DNA of 64,000 nt from contig NC_020169.2 in the NCBI RefSeq assembly GCF_000224145.3, forward strand, positions 5,001 through 69,000, given 5' to 3'. Of the stretch, positions 1-11,522 are shown in pieces. A model generated the notes under the pieces. That model searched no databases. It saw only the letters and a list, made by a program, of their open reading frames with translations, and was not told the DNA's origin. Position numbers and translations under genes: made by a program. Origin of the DNA: Ciona intestinalis. Taxonomy: Eukaryota > Chordata > Ascidiacea > Phlebobranchia > Cionidae. Every line of letters begins with the position of its first letter. Position 1 is the stretch's first letter.

Positions 1-470
1 ACAACTACAATTTTTATGCAAAAAAATCAATTTTTTCATGTTTCCCAAAAGAATTCAAATAAATGTTTTATTTAAAACTATACAGTTACTTGTTTCAAAT
101 AATAAAAAAAAAAAAATTTTATTAAAAAAAATTTTTAACATTAGTTTTTACAACAATTTTTTTTTTTTGCAAATTTTTTTTTTAAAAAAATTTAAGTTCT
201 TATCAGTGCAACTACAATTTTTAAGCAAAAAAAACAAAAAAAAACAATTTTTTCATGTTTCCCAAAGGAATTTAAACAAACTGTTTTAATTAGAACTGTA
301 CAATTACTTGTTTTAAACAATAAAAAAATTAAATTTTATTAAAAAAAAAATTGTTAACATTAGTTTTTACAACAATTTTTTTTTTTTTTGAAAAATTTTT
401 AAGTTTATATTAGTACAACTACAATTTTTATGCAAAAAAAAAAAAATCAATTTTTACATGTTTCCCATTG
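1..470. repeat. ~207-bp A/T-tract tandem repeat
   Basis: The motif CAACTACAATTTTT recurs at about 2, 209 and 416, giving a 207-bp period over two full units and the start of a third. Each unit carries the same order of long A runs, T runs and a CATGTTTCCCA block. The unit is extremely rich in homopolymer tracts, and apparent reading frames inside it are artefacts of those tracts. The array probably continues to the left of the window. Confidence 0.8.
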
Positions 471-1010
471 TAACGGCAGAAACAAAAAAAATCATTAGAA
501 ACAAAAATCGCTTTAAGCATACTCTCCTGTAGTTTTTCTTTTAAACGTTTTTACTAAATTTTATGATCTAAAACTATTGCGAGCATTCAATATAATAAAC
601 TTACCAATCCGGTATACGACAAAATGTCCGACGTTTCCCCAGACACGTGGCGACATAAAAAACATAGCCGCCCGTTTACCCCCTGCTCAAAATCTACGTT
701 TGTTATTGAAGTGTTGCTTCTAAACTACGATTTCCACCGCAAAAGAATTACTTTCGGCTCTCAGCGACCGAACTATATACCCTTACAACCAAAAACTTAA
801 AAAGTTAATATTATTGTTAAACTTACTTTGTTTGTTATAACCAATCGGTTGAACTACGCATGCCCCCAAACACTATGTTGCTTTGTAATGGAAACATTAA
901 GATTTGATAAAAATGATATCAAAATACTCTATTGTGACGTCATGTACATGGTACGAACTATTCCCGCGTCCGAAGTATCCCCGGTCTCCCCTATTCCAAA
1001 AACAAAATAA
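471..1010. other. No gene recognised
   Basis: Mixed-composition sequence between two tandem arrays. I see no splice-bounded coding frame or terminal repeats. A TGACGTCA-like site lies near 930, but nothing ties it to a promoter. Confidence 0.4.
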
Positions 1011-1355
1011 TGTTTTCCGAACACGTTTTTGTTTCTACAATGTATTATAAATTCAGGAACAAAAATGTTTGTCCGGAAACGAAATTATTGCTCCTCGAAC
1101 GCGTTTTTGTTTCTACAATTTAATTTAAATTCAGAAACAAAATTTATTTTACAGAAACGAAATTATTGTTTCCCGAACACAGTTTTGTTTCTACAATGTA
1201 TTGTGAAAACAGAAACAAAAATGTTTGTCCGGAAACATAATTATTATTTCCTGAACGCGTTTTTGTTTCTACCATGTATTTTAATTCAGAAACAAAAATT
1301 ATATTTCAGAAACAAAAATACTGTTTCCCGAACACGTTTTTGTTTCTACAATATA
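1011..1355. repeat. ~78-bp minisatellite, left block
   Basis: The block GTTTTTGTTTCTACAATG recurs near 1024, 1101, 1182, 1258 and 1335, a spacing of about 77-80 bp. Between the blocks lie alternating GAAACAAAA and CCGGAAACGAAATTATTG segments. The same unit resumes at 1865 after an inserted element and an assembly gap. The long open frame across this block is a by-product of the repeat. Confidence 0.8.
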
Positions 1356-1814
1356 TAGTAGGGTGGGGGAAGATGGGACACTCTGTCAGACGAGACTTTT
1401 TTTAATTTTCTTTTTACGGACCGCCATTTAATGATAATTAGAAAAATAAGGTTACAGAATTATTCGACAGTATTATCACGACTTTATAAAACGCCCGTAA
1501 AAGCTGATTACTGTTTTTAAATATTAAAAACTATGTAAAATAGAAACAGCAAACTTTGAACAGGTAAAAAAATGCGAAATAGTAAGGTGGTATTTTTAAT
1601 GCTCGCTAAATTATAGTAAAGCCGATGAATTTTTTTATTTGCGTGTGCGAACGATTAAACTAGTTTCATAGCTCCATAAAACAACCTTGAATATTTCGTA
1701 TAGTTTGATTTTGCCTCATAAAACAAGTTTTAGTTTTGTAAAAAAAAACACTGAGATATAAGCATGAAGAAAATAGGCAGGGGTCAATATGACTTTATTT
1801 TGAGATTAAAATAA
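1354..1814 (+). mobile_element. TAGTAGGG-family element inside the minisatellite (cut by gap)
   Basis: It starts with TAGTAGGGTGGGGGAAGATG immediately after a minisatellite unit and matches the A segment of the family. Shared landmarks are the GTCAGACGAG block, the 'gcgaaatagtaaggtg' block and the 'gggtcaatatgactttattt' block seen at 6832-7490 and, inverted, at 12441-13061. The right end is lost in the N run at 1815. It splits a tandem array, so it inserted after the array had formed. Confidence 0.75.
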
Positions 1815-1864
1815 NNNNNNNNNNNNNNNNNNNNNNNNNNNNNNNNNNNNNNNNNNNNNNNNNN
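1815..1864. other. Assembly gap (50 N)
   Basis: A run of 50 N. It hides the right end of the preceding element and the junction back into the minisatellite. Confidence 1.
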
Positions 1865-2300
1865 AACGCGTTTTAGTTTCTGCAATGCATTTTAAATTCA
1901 GAAACATAAAATTTTTTGGAAACGAAATTATTGTTTTCTAGTTGCTTTTTTGTTTCTACTGTGTATTTTAAATGCAGAAACTAAAATCACATTCCAGAAA
2001 CGAAAATAATGTTTCCCTCATGCGTTTTTGTTTCTACAATGTATTATAAATTCAGAAACAAAAATGTTTGTCCGGAAACGAAAGTAATGCTTCTCGAACG
2101 CGTTTTTGTTTCTACAACGTATTGTAAAGTCAGAAACAAAAATTTTATTCCAGAAACGAAATTATTGTTTCCCAAACGTGTTTTTGTTTCTAAAATGTAA
2201 TTTAAATTAAGAAACAAAACTAATTTTACAGAAACGAAAATATTGTTTTCCAAACGCGTTTTTGTTTCTACAATGTATTGTAAAAAAACAGAAACATAGC
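1865..2300. repeat. ~78-bp minisatellite, right block
   Basis: Continuation of the 1011-1355 array. GTTT(T)GTTTCTAC blocks occur near 1868, 1945, 2024, 2101, 2180 and 2257, with the same alternating intervening segments. Units are moderately diverged from each other. Confidence 0.8.
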
Positions 2301-2424
2301 CTAAATTTACAGGCTGTGCTTGTTTCTTGTGAAAGAGCGGTATCATCTTAGACAAAAAAGTAAGAATAGCAGGGTTAATACGACGTTGGGTAATACTAGC
2401 CCTGTACTGCATCACAGTAGGCTG

Positions 2425-2510
2425 CAGAAAAAGGGAAGGGTTGGAGCAATTGCCGTTAATTGTCTTGCTCAAAGATGCCCACAATGGTGGCAGCGACGAG
2501 CCTTGACCTA
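2425..2510 (-). mobile_element. SINE fragment (tRNA-headed family)
   Basis: Read on the minus strand this matches the middle of the SINE family seen complete at 56700-57060: a GCAAGACA block, 'ACGGCAATTGCTCCAACCC', and the CCACAATGG flank. Only the central part is present. The surrounding 2300-2424 and 2511-3014 are AT-rich, with no gene recognised apart from the expected 3' end of the protease transcript. Confidence 0.6.
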
Positions 2511-3014
2511 TTAAATTTAATTCCTAATTGAAATACTTCCGACTGAAATGTCTACCATCATCACACGCTTTTATTTCACACTCCTTGGAAATATCCCTAC
2601 CATTCATTTAACTTGGTCATTATGAACTACCCTTGTTGGTTCATTACAATTCTGCCGGTTTCTTATTTTTCTGACAATTGCAGTTTGCAACGATAATATG
2701 TTTATAAATCGCGTGTATTTGGATTACAACTAACTTGGTTGAGTCGCTATGAAAGCTCACGTGCAAAAATAGAAAAAATATGCAAAAGTTACAAACGAAA
2801 CAAAACAAAATGAAATAAACTTCACGGATAATCACGTTAATATCACAGAAATGAACGGAAACATAAAAGTGTCTCACGTAAAAAAATAAGTCAAATATAA
2901 CAGCACTCTAATTGAATATACGGTGACGTTGATCCTTAATGAAATATTAAAAAGTTAAAGCAAGTATATAAGAATAATGTCAAAGTGCAAATTTACGTAA
3001 ATATTGTAAGCGAC

Positions 3015-6000
3015 TTATTGACGACATGATCCATGAGTTGCTATGTCAATAAAATCTCTGTAATATGCAACTTTGGTGTAAATTCCTGGTTTAATGTCAG
3101 ATATGTCTGTTGAACAACGTCTGGTGCCTGCGATGGCGATTCCAACTAGTTCCCAGCGACCATCGCTCCCTTGCTTCACTAAAGGTCCTCCAGAATCGCC
3201 CTGCAAAAGTAGATCATTTTTAATTATTAGGTTAATGACCCGCACTTTAAGTCTAAAAAAAACAACATATAAGATGAACAAATGTAAACTTGTATCATTG
3301 AACTAAAAACGACGGGCGAAAATTCAATCATAATGAGTACCATCAAACGTAGAAAACTTTTATGCTTGAATTTATTAACCGTATACTAACCGCGCATGCA
3401 TCCTCATTGTAAGCACCGACCGTACATATCCATGCTTCATGAAAATGATTGGGCCAGTTGCTTCTACATTCGGCTGATGATATAAGAGGCAACCGAAGTT
3501 CTTTTAGTTTGTCTCTGGCTCCGTTTCCAACTCCTATAAAACATTTTTCGGAAATTATACTATAACCTATATAGCTGCTACTTTTATTTTATCAAAATAA
3601 CTTTATTACTTTTAATAATATTAGTTCATACTTACGATAAGTTTCGCCCCATCCTGTTACCCAAACCTGATCATCCGGTTGCAATCTCTCGGTTTTTCCA
3701 GGAATACATGCTGGCTGAACATGACTCGTATAAAATGCTGGCGTCTGAAAGGCAAACCATTAAAATGTTTATATAGTCACGATATATTTGTCTTTGTTTT
3801 TTTAAAGTAGATTTTAAGCTTGTCGCATTAAACAAAACGGCAATTATAAGGTGTTGGGTCTAAAAATATGACAAACTCTTAGTTATAGTAGGGTGGAGAA
3901 AGATGGGACACTTTGTCAGACGAGCCTTTTTTAATTTTGTTTTACGGACCCCCGTGTAATTTTGTCCCATAAAATTAGTTTTGTGAAAGAAAAGATATAA
4001 ACATAAGGAGATAAAAAAGATAAAAAAAAACATGTTATAGATATAAAGCTTACATGGCAAAATAACTATCACAGCCGGTTAAATTCGATAGGTTAACTAC
4101 AAGTTGCAGAATACTGCTAATGTAAATATATTTTAATTTGTCGCCTACCTCCCACACATTAGTTTTGTATATTTTTATTACCAAACTTTGATTTCTTTGC
4201 TTTTAATTCAATAATTTATACCTCAGGGGTAATTTAAACTTAATATACTGATATAATAACAAGATAATATATTCGAAATCCAATCATTTGTACTTTAGTT
4301 TGGCACCTTTAGTTTAGCAACAGCAATATCATGTCTCAATGAGCGAAAATCATATTTCGGGTGTACTTGAAATGAGTCTAATTCAAGAACTTGAATAAAT
4401 TCTTCGGAGGTGTCTCTTTGGTATCGCCCGACGTGTATTGAGTATACTTCCACAAACTCTCTAGATGTGAACAAATATTATTTAAAACGAATAACAAACG
4501 GTACTGATATTACATTCAGGTCTGTAGTATACGGCAACTTTTTTCACAATCCTTAATCAATTTAATTACAATTTTTTAACGCAAAAAGTGTTTAGCGTTG
4601 CTTATAGATTGCGGATGCGTGCGTACATTAGATATAGTAGGATAGGTGAAGATGGGATATCCTCAGCACATAATATCAAGTATCCCGATCGTGTCTTATA
4701 GTTTGATTTACATTCATTACTTACTCTGCTAGGCCCATAGTTTTGGCACCTTTACGCAAATACGCCATGAAGCAATGACCTGCTGTAATTATCCAAGTTT
4801 TAGAAATAAGGGTCGCACCGCAAATATGCGTAAAACGATTATCATCACGAAATGTGCGTCTGAGAGAAGCTGTCCACGGCCAATACTTTACAGAGCCAGC
4901 TTCCCATCCACCTGTTGAAAAAAGTATTGAATTGACTAAACTGCCCACCTGTTAGATATTTATACAATACAGGAATCTTCTGGATGTATACCATCTACAA
5001 GTTAGGTATTCAATGTTAAAAAAGAGAAGAAAAAACAAACACAGAACTCCTATTTGATTAAAATGGGTTTATAACTACACAAGCGGGTTTCTAGATGCGT
5101 TAATGAATTCATGAATTTCAACTTACCAACAATTCTTTGCATGACCTGTCCATCGGTAGCACGGTGACCACAGTTACCTGTTATTGTAGTTTTGTAAATA
5201 TTTGGCTTGGATAAATACATTTATAGTTCACAAAAATATGACTTACGTGGGTAACATATTTCGGCGGGTTTTTCTCTTCTGTCATTTTCGTATATAATAG
5301 GAATACCATTTAATATGCTCGCCGTTAAAGTAGAAGGAGTCTGTGCAGTAGTTGGCTTAATAGTGGGTAATTTGTTAAAGGCAGTGCTGAATGAACTTGA
5401 TAGGGGAAGCTTGTTTAAAAGCAATTCATTTAAAATCGAGTTTCCTTGTGTAGTTGGTTCTGGTCCAGATGGCAAAAGATTGCTCAAAATGTTTGAAAAT
5501 TTGTTAAGATTGTTTTCTACAGTTGGAGTTTGGGGTGTCAAGCCGAGCAAATATTGTGTTAGAAATGTCCCACCGTTAAGGCTCGAAGCTGAAGGCGGCA
5601 GACTTGTAATTTGTAACGAACTGAGGATACTGCCAATCGGGTTCTGCTTGTTGGTAAAATAAGACGCCAATGCAGAATTTGCAGCACTTCCCAATGTATT
5701 TTGCGACACTCCTGTGTACGCCGCAATAGTCGGGTGATTTTGTATCAAGGGATTGATTGTTCCAAATGGTGTGCTTTGACTTGGCCGATTAATAAACACA
5801 CCGTTACCATTATTTTGCCAGTTTAACTGCTGTAAGTTTTGAATACCACTTTGTAGATTAGACGGTGGTAACAAAATGTTGTTCTGATTTATATTGGTTG
5901 AAAATGGGAAACGCCCGGCAGTAAGTGAGTTGACTAATGCGTTAAGTCTTTTGCTTTGCCCAGAGTTGCCAACCTGAGTTCTGCCAGGTTGAAACTCTTG

Positions 6001-9000
6001 ACGGATCCCGGACCATTGCTTCATTGATGTTATTGTTTGTGACAAATTAGTTTTAGGAACCACTTTCAGCCATGCAGTTTTATTCTCCTTCTTTTTAAAG
6101 CAGTAAGGTACCAGTGTTCCGTTTACTCTTTTTGTCACCGGATCGTAGCAACAGTTATTCTGTAAATTTAATAAAAGATGAAAAAAAATAAAGATATACT
6201 TCTTAACGTATGTTTTTGCAGCTCATACCTTTAAACAAGCCTGACATGCACTTTCCCCAATGTTTCGTCTGAGGCTTTCATTACCTGCGCACGAAATTCT
6301 TTCTTTGATGTTTGTGTCACATACCGTTGAACCTGTGGCAGTTTAATAATTCATGTATAGGCTACTGGGATATGTTTACGACGTGTAAACTTATAGTTGA
6401 ATACAAATAACTAATTATATTCTAGAGTGGGGAATACCTCCCAATATTTTCACATCCAATACATGTTTTTTTAGTGATACCATGAATTAGTACTATCGTA
6501 CTGTTATTATTTAACAACAACTCAAAAATAAAACATAAACACACACGAGGAGTTATTCAGCGATTCCCACACTAGGTGTAAATTAACACCGTAACATTTT
6601 TTGTCTATCATTTAATGGCTACCAATAAACGTATTCATTGCTCGTCGTACTTACCATTGTGGACATGTTTGTCCTTATAAGCAAGACACTGAATAGCAAT
6701 TGCATCAATCCAGTGGCTTCTTACAAGTTGTCTACATTGTTAGCCAGCCATACATTACCGAAGAAATCTCATTCTTAATAATAATTACGCACGGAGTTAA
6801 ATACGTAACTCTCAAGCACGTACCAAGTATATAGTAGGATGGGAGAAGATGGAACACTTTGTCATATGAGATTTTTTTATTTTTTTTTAACGGACCCCCA
6901 TTTAATGATAATTCCGAAAATATAATAATAATAATAATAACTTTTATTGGTCTCTTCGATTACGGTAGCAAAGATTTAAAAATATTTTAAACGAAAAGAC
7001 AGAAATATAATATATAATATATATGTAAATAAATATAGAAAATAATTTATATGCATAATATATATGTAAAATAGAAACAGCAAATTTTGAACAGGTAAAA
7101 TACTGCGAAATAGTAAGGTGCTAGTTTCGAATGCCGCAAAAATAATACTAAAGCCGATGAAATTTTGTAGTTTGCGTGTGCGAACGATTAAACTAGTTTT
7201 ATAGCTTCATAAAGCAACCTTGAATATTTCGTACAGTTTGATTTTGTCTTATAAAACTAGTTTTAAACTTGTAAAAAAAGCGATATATGCATAGAAAAAA
7301 TAAGCAAGGGTCAATATGACTTTATTTTAAAATAAAAAGAACAAAAAATATCGGTTTAATGTTGTATGTATAGAGTTTACATAGCAAAGAAACTAGCACA
7401 GTCTGTTAAATTCGGTAGGTTAACTACAAGTTGCAGAATACTGCTAATGTAAGTATATTTCAATTTAGTGTCCCATCTTCCCCCACATTGTAGTTTTGTA
7501 TGTTTTCATTGCCAAACGTTTAAAGGTTTGCTTTTAGTTTATTAGTTTATACCTCAGGGGTTATTCAACTATAAGATACTGATATAATAGAAATATATTA
7601 TTTTAAAAATATATTCGAAATTTAGTCATTTGCACTTGGAGATAACTTATGAGAAGTAGATTGTACGAAAAACAGTATTATAATACCCAATTTGTGACAA
7701 AAATAATATAAACTTTATTACCAGTTGTTATCATTTTTTCTTGTATTGCAAGTTTTTATACTTTTGTAGGGTACAATATTTATCAACTGATGTTCCAACA
7801 AAACCCATCGTCATTCAAACAATACCAATTGTTAAACAGTTAAAGAGCCTAAGCACACCCAAATGTACATCGCTTTAATAGATAGAGTGTGTTTTTCTAA
7901 TTCCAACGACACCTTACTTGTTTTGATTGGTTTTGTATAACCAAAGTTATTCTAGCTCAAACACCGTGAAATTCATAAAAATGATTTCGAAAATTGCGTG
8001 GCGAAAAAAAATGAGAAGTGTACCACCCACGTGATAAATTACGTCACAAAATTGTTAAAGGGCCTAAACACACCCCAAATGTACATCGCTTCAATCGATA
8101 GATTGTGTTTTTCTAATTCCAACGACAACTTACTTGTTTTAATCAGTTCTGTATAACCAAAGATATTCCAGCTCAGACACCGTGAAATTCATAAAACTGA
8201 TCGAAGCGTGGCCGCTCTCATTCAGAAAGGCGAGAGGCAGAGTTTTCAGCGAAAAACGAGAAAACAAAAAAAACGCAGGTTTGCTTTTAATGAATAAATC
8301 AGTCACGTGACTATTACGTTCCTACGTCACAATCACGCAGCTCTTAGTAAAAAGAGGTTAGCGCTAGAGATCCCTGTTTCAGGACGAATATCTATGCCTA
8401 TACTGGACCAATTTTAATAAGCAAATTATTTTGGGGATCAATAAAACGGTCGCTTTTTGAGTTTACCACAAAAAATGAAGGTGACGTGGGTATGTTTACG
8501 CTCTTTAATATAGGCAAGATGTTAAAAGCTATAGATAGGGCAAGGAAAAGAATGTTTAAACCCTTTTAAGAGCGTACAGTAATATTTCGTGTTATTTACG
8601 TATATTCCTAATAAAAAATACATTCAATATTTAAAATTAACAATAATTTTAAACCGTCCCATATTATCCTGTGTTGTTTCGATTTTGTAAAATTTCACCA
8701 GTTGTGCGAATTGCTAAAACTCCTCGTGCGTTTTTTTTTCGAATTGTTGTTAATTAATAAAGGAATGATAGTACTAATTTGTGGTATCACCCGAAACCGC
8801 AATCTTTTTTGATTTTGGAAATATTTGGCAATATGTGCGTGTCCCATCTTCCCCCATTGTACTATATAAATATAAACTAGTGTTAACTAGGTCGAAAAAA
8901 GTTACATTCATTAAATAATTGAATTGGGAAAATCGTACGTTAAGTTTGCACAATACACATCATATAACTTACCACTGACGCGCATAAATAATCTAGCCGT

Positions 9001-10250
9001 TTTCTGGCATCTCAGCTCATTGTCTATTTCTGTCGTTAATCTAAAAAAACGTGGTAAGTGATTAAGGCTAGCTTGTTGGTTTGGGTAATTTACTGCCTAC
9101 ATGTTGTTTGAATCCAATTTCTTGGGTGCCAACGTTTCATCCTTTTCTGAAATGAATTATATAGCGGGATTTAATATTGAAAAACGTTAGTAGTGTCACC
9201 ATGAAATATTCAATATAAATTAGATACCACGAGCATCGAGTAGTTTTTGCATCCAAATCGGTATGAAAGTAGTTGTTGAAGTTGTTTCTGGTATAGTAGC
9301 TTGTGTCGTTGTTTTCGGTGTTGGTATGCTGTCTTGTACTGAGTAACACCATGGTACATTTAAAGTGAAAGTTGTCAAAAAACAACAACCCCTTGCTCTG
9401 CATTGCTTCGGTGTGATTCCCGCGAAACCGCATTCAACTCTAAAATATAAATGTTTCTAAAATCCCAATTGTTTTTGTGTAGTAGGGTGGGATAATACGG
9501 GACGATCAAGCACCCAATGCCTAATATTTTTAAACTCAAAATAGATGACCACGAATTAGTACTACATTTAATTGTTGGCAACACTTCAAAGAAATATATT
9601 AAAACACACAAAGACTTATTTAATTGTTCTTAAATCAAGGCTAAGTTTAGCAATTCGAAAACAGGCGGGGTATAAGACGAGACCATTTAAAATTCTTCGT
9701 GTTAATTTTGATTGATAAGTAAATTTATTAATACCGTCCATTTAAAATATGTACCTAGCTGTGAAAAGAGATTTTAAAAAAGCCCCGTCCAACCTTAACC
9801 TACTATGTAGTATAGAGTGGGAGAAGATAGGACACCTTTTTATTCTATGTTCTCGTCTCATTTCGAAGTAAACAAAGAACATTCAAAGAATTATAAAATC
9901 GTAACTTTACGAATCCTATAGAACGTTCTTGGTTGTTTAAAACACGATCAGGATATTTGGATATTATGTGCTAAAGGTGTCCCGTCTTCCCCTACCCTAC
10001 TATATGTAAACTAAGAACTTTGTATACATTACCTAACTGCTTCTGGAATGTTCTTACATTGGGTTACGTTCACTCTACCCATCTTATCTATAAGAAAATG
10101 GGTTTTATTTTAACACAGCACTATACGCATAAAACTTTGCACAATCTGTACGATAATGATTATCCGGACTTTCTTACCAGGCGAAGAGAGTACTTGAGCT
10201 AAATTTATCCAAATATACATCAAGTGAACCACTCGCATCTTCAGATTCAT
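3015..10250 (-). CDS. Secreted two-trefoil, trypsin-like S1A serine protease, 12 exons
   Basis: Exons in transcript order: 10250-10178, 10087-10033, 9439-9228, 9029-8973, 6332-6229, 6159-5247, 5177-5127, 4911-4725, 4460-4307, 3744-3636, 3533-3391, 3200-3015. All have GT donors and AG acceptors, all phases close, and the stop is TAA at 3017; about 747 residues. Exon 1 encodes a hydrophobic secretion signal. A trefoil follows (about residues 35-75: C...R..CGFAGIT...C...GCCF...PWCY), then a Thr-rich spacer, a second diverged trefoil ending NNCCYD...VPYCF, and a ~300-residue Asn/Gln/Ser/Leu-rich linker. The protease domain starts after an Arg at IVGG (487). The triad is His534 (TAGHC), Asp595 (DIAVAKL) and Ser689 (GDSGGPL). 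Asp683, six residues before the serine, predicts cleavage after Lys/Arg. By family knowledge this is a secreted zymogen activated by cleavage before IVGG. The start could also be the in-frame ATG at 10292. Exon 4 is the weakest call; its acceptor (9030) was chosen by phase. Repeats occupy several introns. Confidence 0.88.
3886..4294 (+). mobile_element. Internally deleted TAGTAGGG-family element in protease intron
   Basis: It begins TAGTAGGGTGGAGAAAGATG and retains the GTCAGACGAG block. It then jumps to the 'ggttaactacaagttgcagaatactgctaatgt' landmark region, a CCTCCCACACATTAG end and part of the A' segment (CCTCAGGGGTAA). It lies between the exons at 3636-3744 and 4307-4460, stopping just short of the splice donor of the upstream exon. 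Confidence 0.65.
4633..4700 (+). mobile_element. Half of a short TAGTAGGG (C-type) element
   Basis: TAGTAGGATAGGTGAAGATG is followed by 'CAGCACATAATATC' and 'ATCCCGATCGTG', matching the left half of the 192-bp C element at 11897-12088. The right terminal repeat is missing. It sits in the protease intron between exons 4307-4460 and 4725-4911. Confidence 0.55.
6650..6765 (+). mobile_element. Old SINE copy in protease intron
   Basis: A diverged match to the SINE middle: CAAGACACT, GCAATTGCATCAATCC, AGTGGCTTCTT, GTTGTCTACATTGTTAGCC and CCATACAT follow the same order as at 33880-33970. On the opposite strand it mimics a signal-peptide exon with a GTAAGT donor. That mimic is out of phase with the next exon and was rejected. 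Confidence 0.6.
6921..6942. repeat. (TAA)n microsatellite
   Basis: About seven ATA/TAA trinucleotide units inside the A segment of the composite element; absent from the other copies, so a local expansion. Confidence 0.7.
7844..8504 (+). mobile_element. TTAA-flanked non-autonomous DNA transposon
   Basis: The ends AGAGCCTAAGCACACCC and GGGTATGTTTACGCTCT are inverted repeats, each flanked by TTAA (7840-7843 and 8505-8508). The first ~200 bp contain an internal tandem duplication: the 'CCTAA(G/A)CACACC...AAATGTACATCGCTT' block recurs at about 7850 and 8063. A second, inverted copy is at 33343-34471. A TTAA target suggests a piggyBac-like mobiliser; that assignment is inference. There is no transposase frame. 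Confidence 0.75.
9480..9745 (+). mobile_element. TAGTAGGG-family B-segment fragment
   Basis: AGTAGGGTGGGATAATACGG is followed by the B landmarks 'ATAGATGACCACGAATTAGTACTA', 'AACACACAAAGA' and 'TTTTGATTGATAAGTA'. No right terminus is found. It lies in the intron between the first trefoil exon (9228-9439) and the 55-bp exon at 10033-10087. Confidence 0.55.
9808..10003 (+). mobile_element. Short C-type TAGTAGGG element
   Basis: About 195 bp with inverted termini TAGTATAGAGTGGGAGAAG and CTTCCCCTACCCTACTA. The interior (AGACGAGAACAT-like block, AAACACGATCAGGATAT, GTGCTAAAGGTGTCCC) is the inverse of the C element at 11897-12088. It ends about 30 bp from the splice donor of exon 10033-10087. Confidence 0.7.
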
Positions 10251-10292
10251 ATCTTGGTTCAAAGTTCTACTTGTTGTACCAGATCTATACAT

Positions 10293-11522
10293 ACAACGAT
10301 TTAGAATGACTGAACGTATATATGTAAGCTAGTACGCACACACTATAAGCTACTACTGCGAAATTCGTGAAATATAAAAGTTACTTTAAAGCATATGATT
10401 GGTATGCCTTAGCACGGCATAAATATATAGAAGTTCCATAGTGGAAAGTCCATGTCTTGCTCAAAAATTATTAGTAGAACAATCGTTTTTGTTTCAACCA
10501 GTTAAAATTTTTGGTGACGAACGAACTTTTCGACTGGCACTTCACCGAACTAACGTTACAATCATATCCTCCGATCAGTTAACTAACTTAGCTACGAAAA
10601 AAACGTTTAACCATATAGGTAGACAATCTATGACACCGCTGAATGTCGAATCAAAATGATGCCCGCTCCATCGATGTACGCGATTTTGTTGAACATTATC
10701 ATCGTAACACGGCCACCACCCGATCACGAAAGAGTGCATTAGAAGTGCACACCCAGCAAGACACGCAATGCGGTTCGCGTAACTATAACAAAACCCCCGA
10801 TGTTTTGGTATCTAATTATTAGCGAACGCTAATGTCTGCATACCGGTCAGTATAAAATGATTAGAACGTCCCCATACAATCTCGATAAAACACTCTTGAA
10901 TGGATACCAACAATTTTGTCTGATTCGGTCAATTTATGGTTTTGCATGGGTGTAGACTTACCGGGGATGAACAAAGGAATCCTTTGTTTATATGAAATCA
11001 GTGTGCTCTCTGATCGCATTTCAGCGACAAGTAATTCATGATCTTTAATTACGCTGCTTTAATAATCAGGTTGGGAAAAACATTATAACTATCTAAAGTT
11101 CCATGAAAGCTTTAGTTTTTTTGTTGGTGATTAACTAATGTGTAATGGTCCTTTTCACTCGGAAACTCCACCGGAAACGTAAAGCACTTACACATGAATC
11201 TATACAATTTGCGTATGCTACTTTGGTAATTGTAACCACTCTTACCAATAAAATTATTCACATTGTATTGTATTGGTATATGCCTGCTTTTGCATAAATT
11301 AAAACTTTTAAGACTGCTGAGCCGGTGTTTGATGTCTATATCGACGTGGAACCAATTAAAGTGGTTGAACTTGTATTCGGTTAGAACATTATACTCCTAA
11401 ACACGACACACTTTCTAAAACATCCACGCTTAATTGCACATCGTTGGTTGAACAACTGGCGATATGTCAGGTTTGACAAACAGACAAATGTATATTTTTA
11501 TCGCTTAATACGAATTTTGATA
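10293..11522. promoter_or_regulatory. Upstream region of the protease gene; no coding gene recognised
   Basis: About 1.2 kb upstream of the protease start, without recognisable repeats and with a more even composition than its neighbours. On the minus strand a TATA-like stretch (TTTTATATTTC) lies at about 10370-10381, some 120 bp upstream of the proposed ATG. A 70-codon plus-strand frame near 10441 lacks an ATG and splice context. The region is the natural place for the protease promoter, but no specific factor sites can be defended. Confidence 0.35.

Larger units (their letters stand above)
6832..8869 (-). mobile_element. Full TAGTAGGG composite element carrying a nested TTAA element
   Basis: The left end TAGTAGGATGGGAGAAGATG and right end CCCATCTTCCCCCATTGTAC form terminal inverted repeats. 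The interior has the family's A segment, A' segment (to ~7840) and B segment (8509-8869), in inverse order to the copy at 11523-13061. Removing the nested 7844-8504 element leaves about 1.37 kb, close to the 11523-13061 copy once its own nested insert is removed. It lies in the long intron between exons 6229-6332 and 8973-9029. Confidence 0.75.

Noticed and set aside
1029..1358. 109-codon open frame
   Set aside because: It translates the ~78-bp minisatellite; the repeated Phe/Lys-rich units have no splice or start context.
6661..6716. Apparent first exon on the minus strand with a signal-peptide-like ATG frame ([11 protein letters not shown]...) and GTAAGT donor upstream of the trefoil-2 exon
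   Set aside because: The sequence is a SINE copy. Its donor phase (0) does not fit the next exon (phase 1), while an independent signal-peptide exon at 10178-10250 fits.
9221..9433. Reading the trefoil-1 exon as the 3' end of a separate small trefoil gene ending at the TAA at 9220-9222
   Set aside because: A donor just before the stop (9227) allows a phase-correct join to 8973-9029 and on to trefoil 2. Still possible as an alternative transcript end.
10441..10659. 72-codon frame upstream of the protease gene
   Set aside because: No ATG, no splice sites, no recognisable family; likely chance in less AT-rich sequence.
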